DNA from: Hepatocystis sp. ex Piliocolobus tephrosceles
Lineage: Eukaryota > Apicomplexa > Aconoidasida > Haemosporida > Plasmodiidae
Direction: 5' to 3'
DNA length: 43,869 bases
Assembly (NCBI GenBank): GCA_902459845.2
Contig: CABPSV020000013.1
Coordinates: forward strand, 1-43,869
Part shown: positions 1-14,000 of the stretch, one piece after another
How the letters are laid out: every line of letters begins with the position of its first letter
Numbering within the stretch: position 1 is the stretch's first letter
Position numbers and translations under genes: made by a program
Notes under the pieces: generated by a model
The model's input: the letters and a program-made list of their open reading frames with translations, nothing else
What the model was told of the DNA's origin: nothing
The model's database searches: none

Positions 1-276
1 TAAACACATTTTTAACAAAAATAAAAATGTAATGAAATGTTCACATCTGTAATATTTAACTTAAATATTTTTAAAAATATAAAAATGACATATTAATGTA
101 TAAAGATCTGTTTAAAATTATTTGAAAAAAAAAAAAAAAAAAAAAAAAATTAATTTTACAATGTTATAATTTTTTTTGCACATCTCCGAATTTACAATTT
201 TATTATACGCAAGTATATATATATAATATATATATCTATAAATTATTTAAAAAACACGTTTTAACGCTTTTTTCAA

Positions 277-319
<43 letters not shown>

Positions 320-954
320 AACTTTGTTTTCACTAAATTGGCTGCAACTATTTTTTTGTTTTCGTATAGAAGTTAGAATGTATAATTATTTATTTTGAAT
401 TTTATAAATTTATAAATTAGAACATATAATTAAAAAAAAAAAATGAATAAAAAAACGAACGAATGAACAACTGAGCAAGCGAATTAATGAACAAATGAAC
501 AAATGAACAAACAAACGAACAAACGAATAAGCGAACAAACGAATAAGCGAACAAACAAACAAACGAACAACCAAGTAAGCGAATTAATGAACACATGAAC
601 AAACAAACGAACAAATTACACCTTTTATTTTCTATTTAATTTTCTTTTTTTTCTGGGCGTACCATTTTTATGCGCTTCGTATCAATACAAACATACATAT
701 TTATGTTTTTATTTATTTTTTGTTGTCGAAACACATTTTCTTAACGATTTTTTTTTTTTTTTTTTTGTTATAATTTTTTTTTTTTTTTATTCTAACTCTA
801 AATAATAATCCACTATTTTTTTTAATTTAATTTTTTAATACTTTTTAAATCTTACAATCAGATGCTTTTCAATTTTTATAAAAAATGCACACTATATGAT
901 TGTATAAATGTGTATATATATATATTTATATGTATATAAATATATACACTTTGA

Positions 955-987
<33 letters not shown>

Positions 988-1230
988 ATATATGTTGCAG
1001 AAACACAAATCATAATAGTTACATAAGTATAAATACGTTATTAGTAGAATGTGTGTTGCATGTATATGCATTCTTTAAATTTGTAGGTAATTTATAAATT
1101 AGAAAAGTGATACTTTTTTATTTTTATTTTTGCGTGTTCATAAAAAGTTGTCAAAAAGTAAATATATTTGTCTAATGTAAAGCCTTCACATTCTTGTTAA
1201 AAATAAATACACACATGAATGTTCATGCAA

Positions 1231-1276
<46 letters not shown>

Positions 1277-1385
1277 ACCTATATACTTGTACATATATAT
1301 GTATATGTGCATGTAATACTAATATATATAATAAAAGGCAAAGTGAATAAGTAAAGCAAAAATACACGACATAGAAAATACTAAA
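1..1385. other. Upstream intergenic DNA of the phosphodiesterase gene
   Basis: No convincing gene is seen here. The stretch holds poly-A runs (about 125-149 and 279-316), poly-T runs (about 747-766, 775-789), a run of short degenerate repeats built from gaacaaac/gaataagc units at about 455-615, and (TA)n tracts at about 966-986 and 1233-1270. Open frames such as those across 417-614 and 900-1097 are simple-sequence artefacts. The right part presumably contains the promoter and 5' leader of the gene starting at 1386. Confidence 0.7.
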
Positions 1386-3538
1386 ATGTCAGACAGTGAA
1401 AAGCCAAACAGTGAAAAGCCAGACATTGAAAAGCAAAACCGTAAAGAGCAAAACCGTAAAGAGCAAAACAATGAAGAACCAAACAATGAAGAGCCAAACA
1501 ATGAAAATCAAAACAATGAAAAATCAAAATCAAGCAATAAAAATATGAATTGTGAAGGACAAAATTACCCAAATGAAATAAATACAATTAATTATTTATT
1601 GGATAATAACATTACTAGTTCTACCATAGATAAAAAAAATATAATTATATCTAAAAAAAATTTTTTTACAAATATATTAACTCGTAATAATAAAAAAAAA
1701 GAAATAGATGATAAAAATATAAATTATATGAATAAAAGAAAAAGTAAATTAAAAAAAATAGATATAAATGATAACATTTGCAACATTTTTTCTAGTAATT
1801 GTATTAGTGTCAAAAATTCCATTTTCGGCAGTGTTATTTGCAATAGCGATGTGTCAAACAAAGAAATTCTCGAAAATGATATTCACCATAGTAATAGTAC
1901 TAATCATGTTAGCTTCGAACATTCAAATGTTATAAATAAAAAAAAATCAGTACATTCAACATCAAAGAAAAAGTGTATGAGTAACAATGAAAGAGGTTTA
2001 CTATATAATAGAAATGTACTATCAAATAAAAGATCTTTTACTAACTACATTAACTATAATAAAAAATTATATAACAAAAGTTATTATGTAACAAAACATA
2101 ATAGTTTTTCCTATGGGATTATGGGTAATATAAACAAGAAAAGTAACTTTTATCGTAACTTTCGTTATTACCGATATCCAATTACGAAAATAAAAACATT
2201 AACAAATTATAATAATAGTATAGATTATAATAGAAGTGATCATAATAGAAGTGATCATAATAGAAGTGATCATAATAGTAGTGATCATAATAGCAATGAA
2301 AATAACAACTTTAACTCTAATGAAACAAAAATAACAAAAAAGGAATCATATAGAAATAAGATGCCAAAAAAAAAAAGTAGACGCAGTATCGAATTTAATA
2401 AATTTTTAGAAAGTATAAATGAAAAGAAATTACAAGATGTAAACGTCGATTATATAAAAAATGAGGAAGATTCGAATATGTTATTTAAATCAAAAAGCTT
2501 CATTCGATCTATAAAGAATAAAAATGATAATTTATATAATTTGAACAAAAATATTACTAAAGATAAAAAGCTATTACAAAGGTACGGGCAGTATTATAGT
2601 ATTTATGATAATAATAATATGAAAAAATTTGGTAATTTAAGTAAGTATTTTAGTGATAATAGAAATCGAATGAGTAATGTAAGTTCTTGTTTTAATTTAA
2701 AAGAACATAAAAATGAATTTATAATTATAAATTTAGACAAAATAAGAGATAGTCATAATATAATATTAACTGCCAGTAAATCAGATGGTAACATTCAAAT
2801 GTTAACTAATAACAAGAATGCTAGTGAAAGCAAACACTATAATAACTACAACATAAAATTAAAGACAGACAACTTTTTAGCAACAGGCAAAAAAAAAAGC
2901 ATAAAAAGTAAATTTATTAATGTTTTATTTAAAATATGGAAAAGAAGTCTGCAATTAAAAAATGAATTCGCTCATTTTAATAATAATTCTGGATTTAATA
3001 TATTTAAAAATCATTTTAGTGATAATTATTTAAATCATTCGAATATTAATGATTTAATACATAAAATACCATTAAAATTTAAAGATAAAACGGTTGAAAA
3101 GTTATATGTTTTAAATTTAAATCATTGGATAGTTTCAAAAATTATATGTATTGGATTAGTTATGTTTATTTTATGTTTTTTAATTTGGTTATTGCTTTCA
3201 TGGTCTTTTAAATGGACTATATATGATCATACAAATAATTTTAATTTATTATCTTTTCACATTATAATGATTATAAATATTATTTGTTTTCTTTTTTTTA
3301 TAGTAATTGGATGTACTAAGTTAGGTAAACACGCAGAAATTATATCTTTTTTTTTATTTGCAGTTATGATCATTTTGTGGGGACTATGGAATATCAAATA
3401 TAGCTTAACCTCTGAAATAATTCCGTCGACAAGAATATTTGCACTATCACCATCTGTTCAAACTATAGACACGATTATTTATATGTATGGATTAAGCCTA
3501 ATTGTAATTATGGATATTTTATTTTCTTTAAGGTTTAT

Positions 3539-3574
<36 letters not shown>

Positions 3575-4423
3575 ATACGCTATAGTAAATGCGAAATAAA
3601 GAAGATATATGTTTATTTATTTATTTTTTTTTTTTTATGAAACAGTACATAATAGCAATTACATAGTTAGTGTAACTCAATAAGATGCAAATAAAATTTT
3701 TTTACATTTATGTATGTTATGTATATAACATGCGAATGATATGCACATATATGACATGTGCATACACATTATCTGCATATTTATTTGTTCACTTTTAATT
3801 TCTTGTTCAGAACAAAATATAATTGGATTATACACATGTTATTTATCGTTCTAAATTCGGTTAGTATACTGATAGTCGGATACAGACATCCAGAAACTGT
3901 ATCTTTAGTATTTTCGTAAGTTGAATAAAAAAAAAATTAAATCAGCTTGAGCTAGATTATATCAGATCAGATCGAGTCAAAAAATATATGTAGCATAAAC
4001 TACGTATTACCATTTTAATTCTATGTTTGTGTCATTGCTACAGTTAACTATTCTGAAGTCAAACATAAAATCGATATTTATGTTTTTTATTGTCTACAAA
4101 AAAGAAAAACATAAGAAGAACAACATATGTTAATACGTGCACATCTGTGTAAATATATACATGTATACGCACATGTATACGTACATGCATAAATACATAC
4201 GTACGTACATATGCTTGTTTCAACACTTTTATTTTACTTTTATTTTGGCTTTTTTAATTTTCAGGATTAGTAGTGTCATAATATACATAACATTGTGCTT
4301 ACTCCTATATATTGGGTGTTATAAAATGGAATTGCAATTACGCCACACCTTTTATAACCTCTTGGTTAAAAATAAAGCAAAATAAAATAAGTTCTGTCTA
4401 GATGTTTTTTAAAATTCATTCAG

Positions 4424-4459
<36 letters not shown>

Positions 4460-4921
4460 GTGTCTGTGCGCATATCAATGCATATTCAATTTTCTTACAC
4501 TTTCTATTTTTCGTGTTTCCTTCTGTTTTTTTTGTTTTTTTTTTGTTTTTTTATTTTTTAATGTACAAATTCAGATCATGGCCTACAAAGTAGACATAGC
4601 CAAATCGGACATTTACAAAAATAATAAAAAAAAAAAAAAAAAATTCTCGACTGCAATAGAAGATTTGATTCTTATGATAAAAGTGGTAATATAGCACACT
4701 TTGAATAATAAAAAATTAACTATATCATGTGTATAATAGTAAAAATTAGCTCACTTTATATATATATATATGTATATATTACGTGGTGGTGTTTCATAAA
4801 AAGCCTCTTAAATAAGCAAATTAAAACAAAAAACAGAAAAGTGGTATTTGTTTAATAAACTTATTTACGAATTTTTTTTTTTTTTGTTGTTCTCTGTTTG
4901 TGAATTCGCTTTTCTCTCTTT

Positions 4922-4996
<75 letters not shown>

Positions 4997-5798
4997 GTGC
5001 ACACAAGTCATTTTGGAACTCGAAAAAGAGAATGATGTAAATTTTAATATTCAAAGTAAAGCATCGTACTGTGTTAATATTTTAGAAGATTGTTTATCAA
5101 CTTTAACAAAAAATGATAACCTTTATAATGTCGACTACGATGTTTTCGATAAACTTGAAGTAATGTATTAAAAACAAACAAAAAAACAAATATGTAAATA
5201 CTATAAAAAAAATGTATACTTAAACATATATGATATGTAGATATGTTTAAATATATTTTAATTATTTTGTTTGTTCTTTATTACAATTCAGAACAAAAAA
5301 TTTATAGAAGCATATGTAAGCAAAAATGGAAATAATTTATCAAAGGACTGTGATGATAGCGTAGATTACAAGCATAAGACATCGCTTTGTTACCATGATT
5401 ACAATAATATTTGTGCAGCAGATAAAAGTAAAAAAAAAATAAAAAAGTTTCTAAATGATATAAATGTTCCCGATTTAATTAAGAACATTCGATTAATTAA
5501 TAAAAAGGTTTTGTTAGAATGGGATTTCAACTGCTTAAATTATTTTAAGAAGTCAAAGTACGCCTTTTTTGACATTAATATGTCATTGATGTCTATGGTA
5601 GACAATGAAATCCCAAAAAATACAGTTATAAATTTTTTGTCACTTGTTCAAAAACAATACAACAATGTACCATATCATAACATTATGCACGCCGCAATGG
5701 TAAGGAGGAAAAAAAAAAAAAAAAAAATATATAATTTAATAAAATGTACCAATAAGTTCAAATTTTTATAAACAAGAATACTTGCTGAATTGTTATGC

Positions 5799-5829
<31 letters not shown>

Positions 5830-7070
5830 GCATATCTTTTAGGTCACACAGAAATTTTTTTGTTTGAGTAAGAAATTGGGAATATATGATTTTATGGAGA
5901 ATAAAATAAAATTTGTTATGTTTATATCAGGTATATGTCATGATATAGGTCACCCTGGTTATAATAATTTGTTTTTTGTTAACAGTCTACACCCATTAAG
6001 TATTATTTACAATGATATTAGTATTTTGGAAAATTATCATGCTTCAATAACATTTAAAATCCTGCAATTAAATGAGTGCAATCTCTTAAAGTCCTTTTCA
6101 GAAAATGTAAAATTATGCCCTATCTTTTTGTGTTTTGCCCATCACCCTTTTGTTTTATCTATCATCCTTTTGTTTTGCCCATCATCCTTTTGTTTTGCCC
6201 GTTACCCTTTTGCTTTGCTTTACTCTTTTCAATTACCATTATTTATTATTTTTTTTTTTTTTTTTTTTGTTGTTGCTTTGTTTAGGATTTCCGATTATTA
6301 CGTACATATATAATAGAACTGATTTTAGGAACAGATATGAAATACCATTTTGAAATAATATCAAAATTTAGAATAAGAAGGGAAAATGACAATTTTGACT
6401 ATATAAAAAATGGTGATGATTTATTAATGGTGATAAAAATGTTGCTTAAAAGTGCCGACATATCACACGGCTCTGTTAAATGGGATGAACACTACAAGTG
6501 GTGTCAACGAGTATTGTGTGAATTTTATTTACAAGGAGATGAGGAAATCAAAAATAAAATGCCTCTATCACCTTTATGCGATAGAACAAAACATAATGAA
6601 GTAGGCCAGTCTCAATTCACTTTTTTAAAATTCGTTGTTATGCCTTTATTTGAGGAGCTAACCTATATAGATAATAATAAATTCGTAAAGTAATATTCAA
6701 AGTTTTAATAAAAAAAGCAAAACAAAATAAAAATTAATAAGATAAAAAAAAGAGAAAAAAAAAGAGTGTCCGAATGTAGAAACATATGTGTGTGTTTACT
6801 TACACGTATATGAGCATGTCTATATATATACACATATTCTATTCTATTTTTTTTTTTTTTTTTTTTTTTTTTTTCATTAGAAGCTTATGTTTAAAGAGAT
6901 TGAATGCAAATTGTAATATGTGGAATAAACTTATGAAAAATGAAAAAGAAATTGAAGTATATGACAATGGGAATGTAAAGACAGAGGAAAATCAACCAAT
7001 GACTGCAAAAAACAAAAAAAAAAGTTACATTGATTTAACTTTTTTTTATATAAAAAACATTTGTGAATGA
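1386..7070 (+). CDS. PDEbeta: Cyclic-nucleotide phosphodiesterase, PDE-beta-like, nine exons
   Basis: Integral-membrane cyclic-nucleotide phosphodiesterase that hydrolyses cGMP and/or cAMP. Exons inferred from GT..AG sites with matching phases: 1386-3532, 3811-3915, 4265-4364, 4575-4685 (or 4682), 4998-5159, 5292-5699, 5843-6106, 6286-6689, 6881-7070. They give about 1296 residues. Residues 1-570 are hydrophilic and Asn/Lys-rich, with a small YNRSDHNRSDH repeat. Six hydrophobic spans follow at about 582-770. The catalytic HD domain is at about 1000-1235: YHNIMHA (near 1003), the metal-binding ICHDIGHPGYNN (near 1042), SADISH (near 1155) and the GQSQFTFLKFVVMPLF segment with the invariant nucleotide-binding Gln. 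Plasmodium has four PDEs; the six spans, and a length closer to the long beta form (1139 residues in P. falciparum, from memory) than to the shorter gamma and delta forms, favour beta. The catalytic identity is certain, the paralogue likely. Ambiguity: exon 4 may end three bases earlier. Confidence 0.93.
4921..4994 (+). repeat. Very long poly-T tract at an intron acceptor
   Basis: A nearly uninterrupted run of about 70 T residues ends directly at the 3' splice site (TTTATAG) of PDE intron 4. It is an extreme polypyrimidine tract. Its exact length is uncertain because homopolymers are hard to sequence. Confidence 0.8.
6129..6222 (+). repeat. 20-bp tandem repeat inside PDE intron 7
   Basis: About four and a half imperfect copies of a 20-base unit (core catcctTTTGttttgccc) lie inside the intron between exons 7 and 8, ahead of its poly-T acceptor tract. 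The copies also translate as an open frame, but the HD-domain reading resumes cleanly only after the acceptor at 6285. Confidence 0.75.
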
Positions 7071-7794
7071 TATGTAACGAGTTTCTTTTTGACACATACA
7101 CCAAAGAAAAGGATGCAGTATAAAATAGGGGCAAAAAAAAAAAAAAAAAAGAAAATATAAAATTCTATTTATATATTATATTTCATACATTTTTTTTTTT
7201 AAATATTTATGCATTTTATAAACAATATCAAATTTTAATTTTATTAATAACATATGGATTATGTTTGAATTTTTTTTTTTTTTTTTTTTTTTAAATATGT
7301 TTCTAAAAAATATATATATTTTTTTAAATATCTTTTACTTGTTAATAAAAAATTAACTTTGTTTCTTTTATTAAAACATACATATATATGTATATGTATA
7401 TGTATTGGTTAATTGCGTCTACCGTCAGTATATTTTATGTGTGTAAAAAATGTTTCATTCCTGTTTTTGCATCTTTCTTTTAAATATGTTTTTCAAAATC
7501 TCGAACGTGAGTTTTTATTGTAGTATTTTTAAATAAAAGTATAGTACAGGCTCAACCCTTTTACAACAACTTTTTCTTATATTATTAAGTATATATATAT
7601 TTAAATTTGTTTTAAAAATTATTTAAAAGTTTTTAAAATTGTATAAAAAATTGTTAAAATAAATGCAAATCATAAAGATGTATATTTTAAGGTATTAAAA
7701 AGTATGAATATAAACATATATTTTGTTTTACAGATTGCTGCATTCACAATGTTATTTTAATAATTTCTGTCCAGTTTACTTGTCTATAAAACAA

Positions 7795-7833
<39 letters not shown>

Positions 7834-7980
7834 TTTGTAACAAAATGTATTTAATATGTTTGCAAAAATATGTTCTATTATATTATGTTTTGTTTTATTC
7901 TGTTTTTATTTTATTATCTTTTGTTTTATTTTTATGTTAAATGTATTAAGCAATTTCTTTTTTCTGTGTATGAAAAAATT
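7071..7980. other. Intergenic DNA between convergent genes
   Basis: Tail-to-tail 3' flanks of the phosphodiesterase (+) and the palmitoyltransferase (-). It contains poly-A/T runs (about 7133-7150, 7190-7200, 7270-7292, 7796-7830) and otherwise low-complexity AT DNA. I see no gene. Confidence 0.7.
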
Positions 7981-8107
7981 TTACTGTTTGTTAACTGGGG
8001 CAAAAAGAAAGTTCCTCAAATTTTGAAATTTACCTAATAAATATAAAAAAAAATAAATAAATAATGTGTATATAGGGGTTGTAAGAAATGCGAAAAGAAC
8101 ACACACG

Positions 8108-8157
<50 letters not shown>

Positions 8158-10399
8158 ACCTTCATCAAAAGGGTTAAGATTCTCATATAGCCCCTGAATA
8201 TCTTCATACGTTGTTTTATTACGTAATATTATTTTGAAGTGATATAAAAATAAATTTATTAATATGAGGGATAAAACTAGGGTATAAATAATATACAGAA
8301 ATCTAAAAAAGAAAAAAAAAACAAAATAACTGAAAAGATGAAATAAATACAATAATATAAATAAATGTATTTATAAATACACAAAATGTAGAATTATGTG
8401 TATATGTTTACTCCTACAATAAAAACAAAACAAATTTATCAATTTTATATATTTTTTTTTAAGAAAATGTTTATAAGTATGTATCTAATTTAACATGTGC
8501 GGATATTCAAGGGCTATGCTAAAAGCTGATTCTATCGTTACATTGTGATATTCTTTAAAGCATAAAGACTGAATCAAAGAAAAAAAAAAAAAAATTGTTA
8601 TAATGTCATACTGCTATAATGTTATAGGTATATTTATATACGATACAAATATATATATACATATGTATGCAACGTAAATTTATTACAATAAACATTCCTA
8701 TAAAGATAAAGCAAATTATTGTAGACAGTATTGATAAATTAAAAATAAAAAAAAAAAAACTCCGATAGTTCCTGCTCCCCACGCAATTTCCCAACCTAAA
8801 AATAAAAAAATAATAAACAAATGAATGGATAAGAAAACAATAAAAAAATAAATGGATTAAAAAATATATATATATATAAATTTGATGGAACCGAATGGAA
8901 TTATATCAAATAATGTTGAATAAAGTCGAATCAGACAAAACAGAACACAAACGTAATAGAGCAAACTGTTGTTATAAGAACATTCTTCAAATTTTATTCA
9001 TTACCATACACAGTGATGGTCAAATTTAGTAACACAGTTGTTACAAGCATAACAATGCTTACTTCTTGGTTCTTTAAAATGGTTACAGTGAACTGTAAAA
9101 AATAGATTATTTAATAAAAAATTAGCATTTATTTCTTTTTCTCATTTATTTTTTTAAAAGTTTATAATAAAATGTAAAAAATAGTTTTTTTTTTTTTTAT
9201 TTAACTTGCCACCATAAAAAAGAAAATAAAAAAAAAAAAATAGATGAAATAAAGCAAAATTAACAAAAATAAACAAAATTAAACTAAATTGTAACAAGTA
9301 GCTTACCACACCAATAGTTTTTTATGATCGTGCCATTTATTTTTACAGTAGTAAAAGCAGCTATATATAAAAATAAAATTGATAATGAGAATAGAAAAGA
9401 AATATATACTTATATATACATGCATATACATATATGTTTATACACGTTTGTTTATTCCCATACCTTTTCCTGCAGGTAATGACAAATCTACATAGCTCTT
9501 TTTTGGAATTCTATGAATAAAAAATAAAAAAAAAATATGATTTTTTTTTTTTTCTTTTTTTTTGAATATATTTATTGTTTTTTTTTTTTTTTTTTATACA
9601 TAATAATAAACTAATATTCTTACATTCCTGGATCGCAAAATGCTGTTATGGTCATAAAAAATAATACTAAAATAAAGAATACTAATAAAGCAAATGTTTC
9701 TAAACTGAATAAAAGGGTGTCATCTGTATGAGAGTATCTACAAGGATGAAGAACGAAATGTATATGTATTTATTTGCATGCGTCTTACATATATATGTAT
9801 GTATATACATGTGTCATTTTCTCCTTCTCCCGACACATACGCACACTGTTGCACTTCATTTTTTAATTTTTATTCTTCAACTTACAAACATTTCCATCCA
9901 TTATAAACTGTTTTTACATTTATAAAACGTTTTATGTGTTTTATAAATTACATTGCTATAATTTGCATTTTTATAGTTTACATTTTTATAATTTACATTT
10001 TTATTAGTTTACATTTTTATAATTTACATTTTTATTAGTTTATTTTTTGTTGCGTTTGTTTCTTTTTCGTTTGTTTCTTTTTCGTTTGTTTCTTTTTCGT
10101 TTGTTTTCTTTCGTTTATTATTTTTGTTTTACTAACTGATTTACTTACATAATTACGTAGACGGGTAAAACTGAGAAGATTATGATTAAATAGGTGAAAA
10201 TTAAATGAAATATGTTGGGGCCGGTTATAACATTTCCTTTAAATAAAAATATGTTGTTGCTTTGGTATACTAAAAAAAGAATAAAACGTATTTAAATTAC
10301 ATGATAAAAATTTTTATCATATATGTACGCACATGTATATATATATATAATAAATAATACCCTTGTATAGAGGTAAAAGAAAAGGAGCTTTTGTCTCTT
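7981..10399 (-). CDS. DHHC-type palmitoyltransferase, multi-exon, first exon unresolved
   Basis: Protein S-acyltransferase that transfers palmitate to cysteines of membrane proteins. Ten exons join in consistent phase (high to low): 10399-10361, 10269-10149, 9704-9624, 9510-9464, 9360-9307, 9092-9005, 8795-8687, 8568-8495, 8302-8160, 8033-7981, giving about 269 residues. Family hallmarks seen in order: an [12 protein letters not shown] entry segment, two membrane spans, CDPGI, the zinc-binding cysteine-rich domain ([19 protein letters not shown]) with the catalytic [16 protein letters not shown], two further spans, and a TTxE motif (TTYED). The exon at 10361-10399 begins after a long poly-T acceptor tract and is entered in phase 1, so at least one upstream exon carrying the ATG is missing from my model. 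I found no upstream ATG exon with the right phase within about 500 bases. Which Plasmodium DHHC paralogue this is cannot be decided here. Confidence 0.92.
9955..10112. repeat. Two short tandem arrays in a DHHC-gene intron
   Basis: Roughly 9955-10035 holds copies of a tttttataatttaca-like unit. About 10053-10112 holds four copies of a 15-base unit, cgtttgtttcttttt. Both lie in the intron between the exons at 10149-10269 and 9624-9704. Confidence 0.7.
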
Positions 10400-10400
10400 C

Positions 10401-10456
<56 letters not shown>

Positions 10457-11046
10457 AAAAAAAAAACAAAAACAACAAAAAAGCAACAATAAAAAAAAAA
10501 TTATATAAAAAAAAATTAGATAAAAAAGCTTTGTGTTAACATTTGGTTAACCCCTTTATATTTATGTGAAAAATGCATATACAACAATATGTATATCATA
10601 TAAAAGCTTGTTTATTACATTTGCAACTGTAAAAAAAAAAATAAAATAAAAAATAAGTGTACATATATATATATGTAACTTTGAAAGTGCGTATGTATAT
10701 GTACATGTATTCATACCCCTAGCTTATGCAATAAAAATAGCTAAAAACTATAAGTATTTACGTTTTATGTTGAAAACATAAAAAAGTGGTGATGTATAGT
10801 CGTATACTTAAAAAAGAAAGAAAAAAAAATTTATATATATATATATATATTTTTTTTTTATGACATTGAACCTGATGTAGTATCAAAAATTTTCAATTTT
10901 AATAAATTGAAATATTAAGGCATAAAACTGAATAGGTATTTATAGCATTCATGTACGTGTTATATTAACTTTAAAAAAAAAAAAAAAATAAATAAAATAA
11001 AATAAAAAGATATGCAAATATACATAGATAAAATGCGAAAATAAAA
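10400..11046. other. Divergent intergenic region (shared promoter area)
   Basis: Head-to-head spacer between the palmitoyltransferase (-) and the giant THADA-like gene (+). It holds a poly-A run at about 10408-10455 (a polypyrimidine tract on the minus strand), (TA)n near 10660-10675 and 10831-10850, and must also contain the missing first exon of the palmitoyltransferase unless that lies elsewhere. A 50-codon minus-strand frame near 10561-10713 is a weak candidate only, because its exit phase does not fit. Confidence 0.55.
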
Positions 11047-14000
11047 ATGAGCGGTTTATATTATTATGAAAATGCTAAAAAAAGAGAGCTTTTTGAAATT
11101 ACGCAAGAATTATCGGAGCTTCATAAAATAGTTACAAAAAATATTGAAAGTTTTGATATTTTAAAAAAAAAGAAAGTATTAGCATCATGGAAGAAATGTA
11201 ACATTTATATAACAGATTTAAAATTTCACTTGACTGAATTTTTTGATACTTATACTAATTTTGATAATGTAAATGACATAAATTTACTGATTGGTGAGTA
11301 TTTCATATATTTAATTATATATTTAAAAAATAGTAAAATAAAACACACATTTTTTAAAATCATTTATTATCATATATTTTATAACAATAAATGGAAAGAA
11401 AAACTGATTTATCATTTTTTGAGAAGTCTTTTTTTTAATAAGCAACATAAATATGATACCGATACAAAATGTAAAACGTTAATAATTGAATATATAATAA
11501 ATAATTCGGATATATTTACTGAGCACAATATTCGTTTCTTTTACAGTAATATATTGAGATATATTAATAATACATTAAAAATAAATTTTTTTAAAAAAAA
11601 TCAAAATTACTTAAACATTTTTGCAAATTTTTTAACCACTTTTAATAACAATGCAACAATAGAATTGACATGTGACATACTGAAAGCATTTTTTATCATT
11701 TCCAAAAATTTAAAAAAAATTTTATTACATTTCCCTTTTGACAAAGACATATGCACACATGTATGTTTAATGCATGAACAATTAAAACATATTATCCATA
11801 TTTATGAAACTAATATATATAAAATCTTAGATGAGAAAAAAAAATCAAGTCCTGTGTGTATGGTAACAAAAAATAATATTGTTTTAGTTGCCCATGCATA
11901 TTACCATGTAAATACGATAAGTGTAAATAACGCCAACATATCATATGAACATGACATAAATGAAAGTTGTAAACATAGCTTTACTGATCAGATTATAAAA
12001 AATGATAACTTTATACTAAAAGTAGAAAATGATAATGATGGTAAACAAAGCTGTGGATCAAACAGTAATGATACTGAAATAAATGCAGAAATAAATTTTA
12101 ATGCTTGTAATAACACATTTGCAAATAATAATGAATTTGTTTTAAGAAAAGAAAAAAAAGAGGGAAAAAAAAATTTGGAAAAATGTGGCATAGAAAATAT
12201 TAAAAAAGACAATAAACAAAATGACCAAATCGATATCAGTTGTAACAATTGTTACTGCTCATTATTTGACAAGCATTTATTTTTAATAAACAGAATAAAT
12301 GAGCTATTACAAGCTTGTAATAATGTTATTAAAAAAAAAAATAGAGAAAATCCATTTTTAACTTTGTGTAAATATAGAAGTATTTTAATTATAAAATATA
12401 AAAATATAAAAGATGTCAGTATTGATGATACTTTTAATTATTTTATTTTATTTTTTAAAATAAAAAAATTGTTAAACCAAAATATTAATAACCCATTTTT
12501 TATATTTTTGTGTCTTGAAAGTATAAGTTTCTGGCTTCAAAAAAATGAAAAGTTACAATATGTTTTTGAAAAAACAAACAAGGATGTTATAACAAATGAA
12601 CAAACAAAACAAAACGTTTTTTTTTTAGATAAAAAAGTAATCTACTATCGTGAAAAGAAACATAGTAAAAACATTTTAATAAATGATGAAGACAAAAATG
12701 GTTTATATATGGATGGATATGACCTAAATTGTGAGTGTGTGGATATTCCAAAAAAACACAATTGTGATTCAACAGACATTTGTGATCGAAAGAGTTTGAA
12801 ATATCAACATAACAAAGAATATAATTTAAATCTGATACAGGAAATGAATACATACGAATGGAATGACAGAAAAAAAAAAAACAATAAGTATATTTGCTGT
12901 GAACAACTTTTTACCAGTGTAGCAAAAAAAAAAAAAGAAATAAACAATAATTTGCTTGTTAGTGAGAGTATGGTTCCTCAATGTGTTTTAAACAACCATG
13001 AATATTATTTACTTAATAATGAAGAGGATGATGGGGTAGTAAATAGTTATATACAATGCTTTAAAAGTCATTTTAAAATTTTTACAAATAATGAGAAAAT
13101 AGTCTTTTTAAAAAACTTGTATTTTGTTTTAATTAACAGTATATTATTTTTATTAAAAAAATATGTTTGGTATAATATAAAAAAAATATGGAATAGTTGT
13201 ATAAATATTTATGATTTTTTACTTACTAGTAAAAAAAATATATTTATAAAAACTAAAATATATGAAAACTTAATATATATTGTTTATAATCAAGAAAAAA
13301 AAAAAAAATATTTAAGCTTGTCATTATTATTTAAACATTTTAAAAATTGTATATTTGAAAAAAATATATTAGAACATTTATTCTATTGTTTTTTTCATGA
13401 AGATGATATATTTTTATTTAATTTGTATGAGTTAATAAAACAGTGTATTAAATACATTTTTATTAGCCATAAAAATAAATATATTTTATATTATATATTA
13501 GTAAAAAATATTTTAATTACTAACACATTTGGTTTTAGAACAATATATATAAAAAAAATAGTTGAATTATTTTATGAAAATGATAGTAGTTATTTATCTT
13601 TTTTGTTAAATAAGGAGTATAAAGATATAAAAATATATTTTGACAAAAATTATGAAGAAAATTTACAGGCAACAAAAAGCAAATTGTATATAAACAAAAA
13701 AAAAAATAGTAATAGTGACCGTAGTAGTGATGGCAAAGATGGTGATATTCGTAGTGACAGTGTTATATATTTCAATAAATCGAATGACGTATATAAAGTG
13801 ACAAGTGATAAATATTTGCATTTTATAAAAAAAAAACTTTTTGAAAAGGATACGGACATAGACGTAATAGAATATAATTATGTTACATATAAAGAAGAAG
13901 AAAATATTTTTTTAAATTATCAAACTGTGTGTATGAATAGTAGCGACAAAAAAAAAAAATTGAAACAGGTAAAGCAAATTCTGGAATCAAAAAAATATTT

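Noticed and set aside
417..614. Minus-strand frame MFVCLFMCSLIRLL...
   Set aside because: Produced by short gaacaaac-type repeats; simple composition and no start context.
6076..6353. Frames over the PDE intron 7 repeats
   Set aside because: The HD-domain sequence continues only when this segment is spliced out; the frames are repeat artefacts.
9728..9925. 65-residue plus-strand frame [10 protein letters not shown]...
   Set aside because: Lies in an intron of the palmitoyltransferase gene, on the opposite strand, with no homology or splice support.
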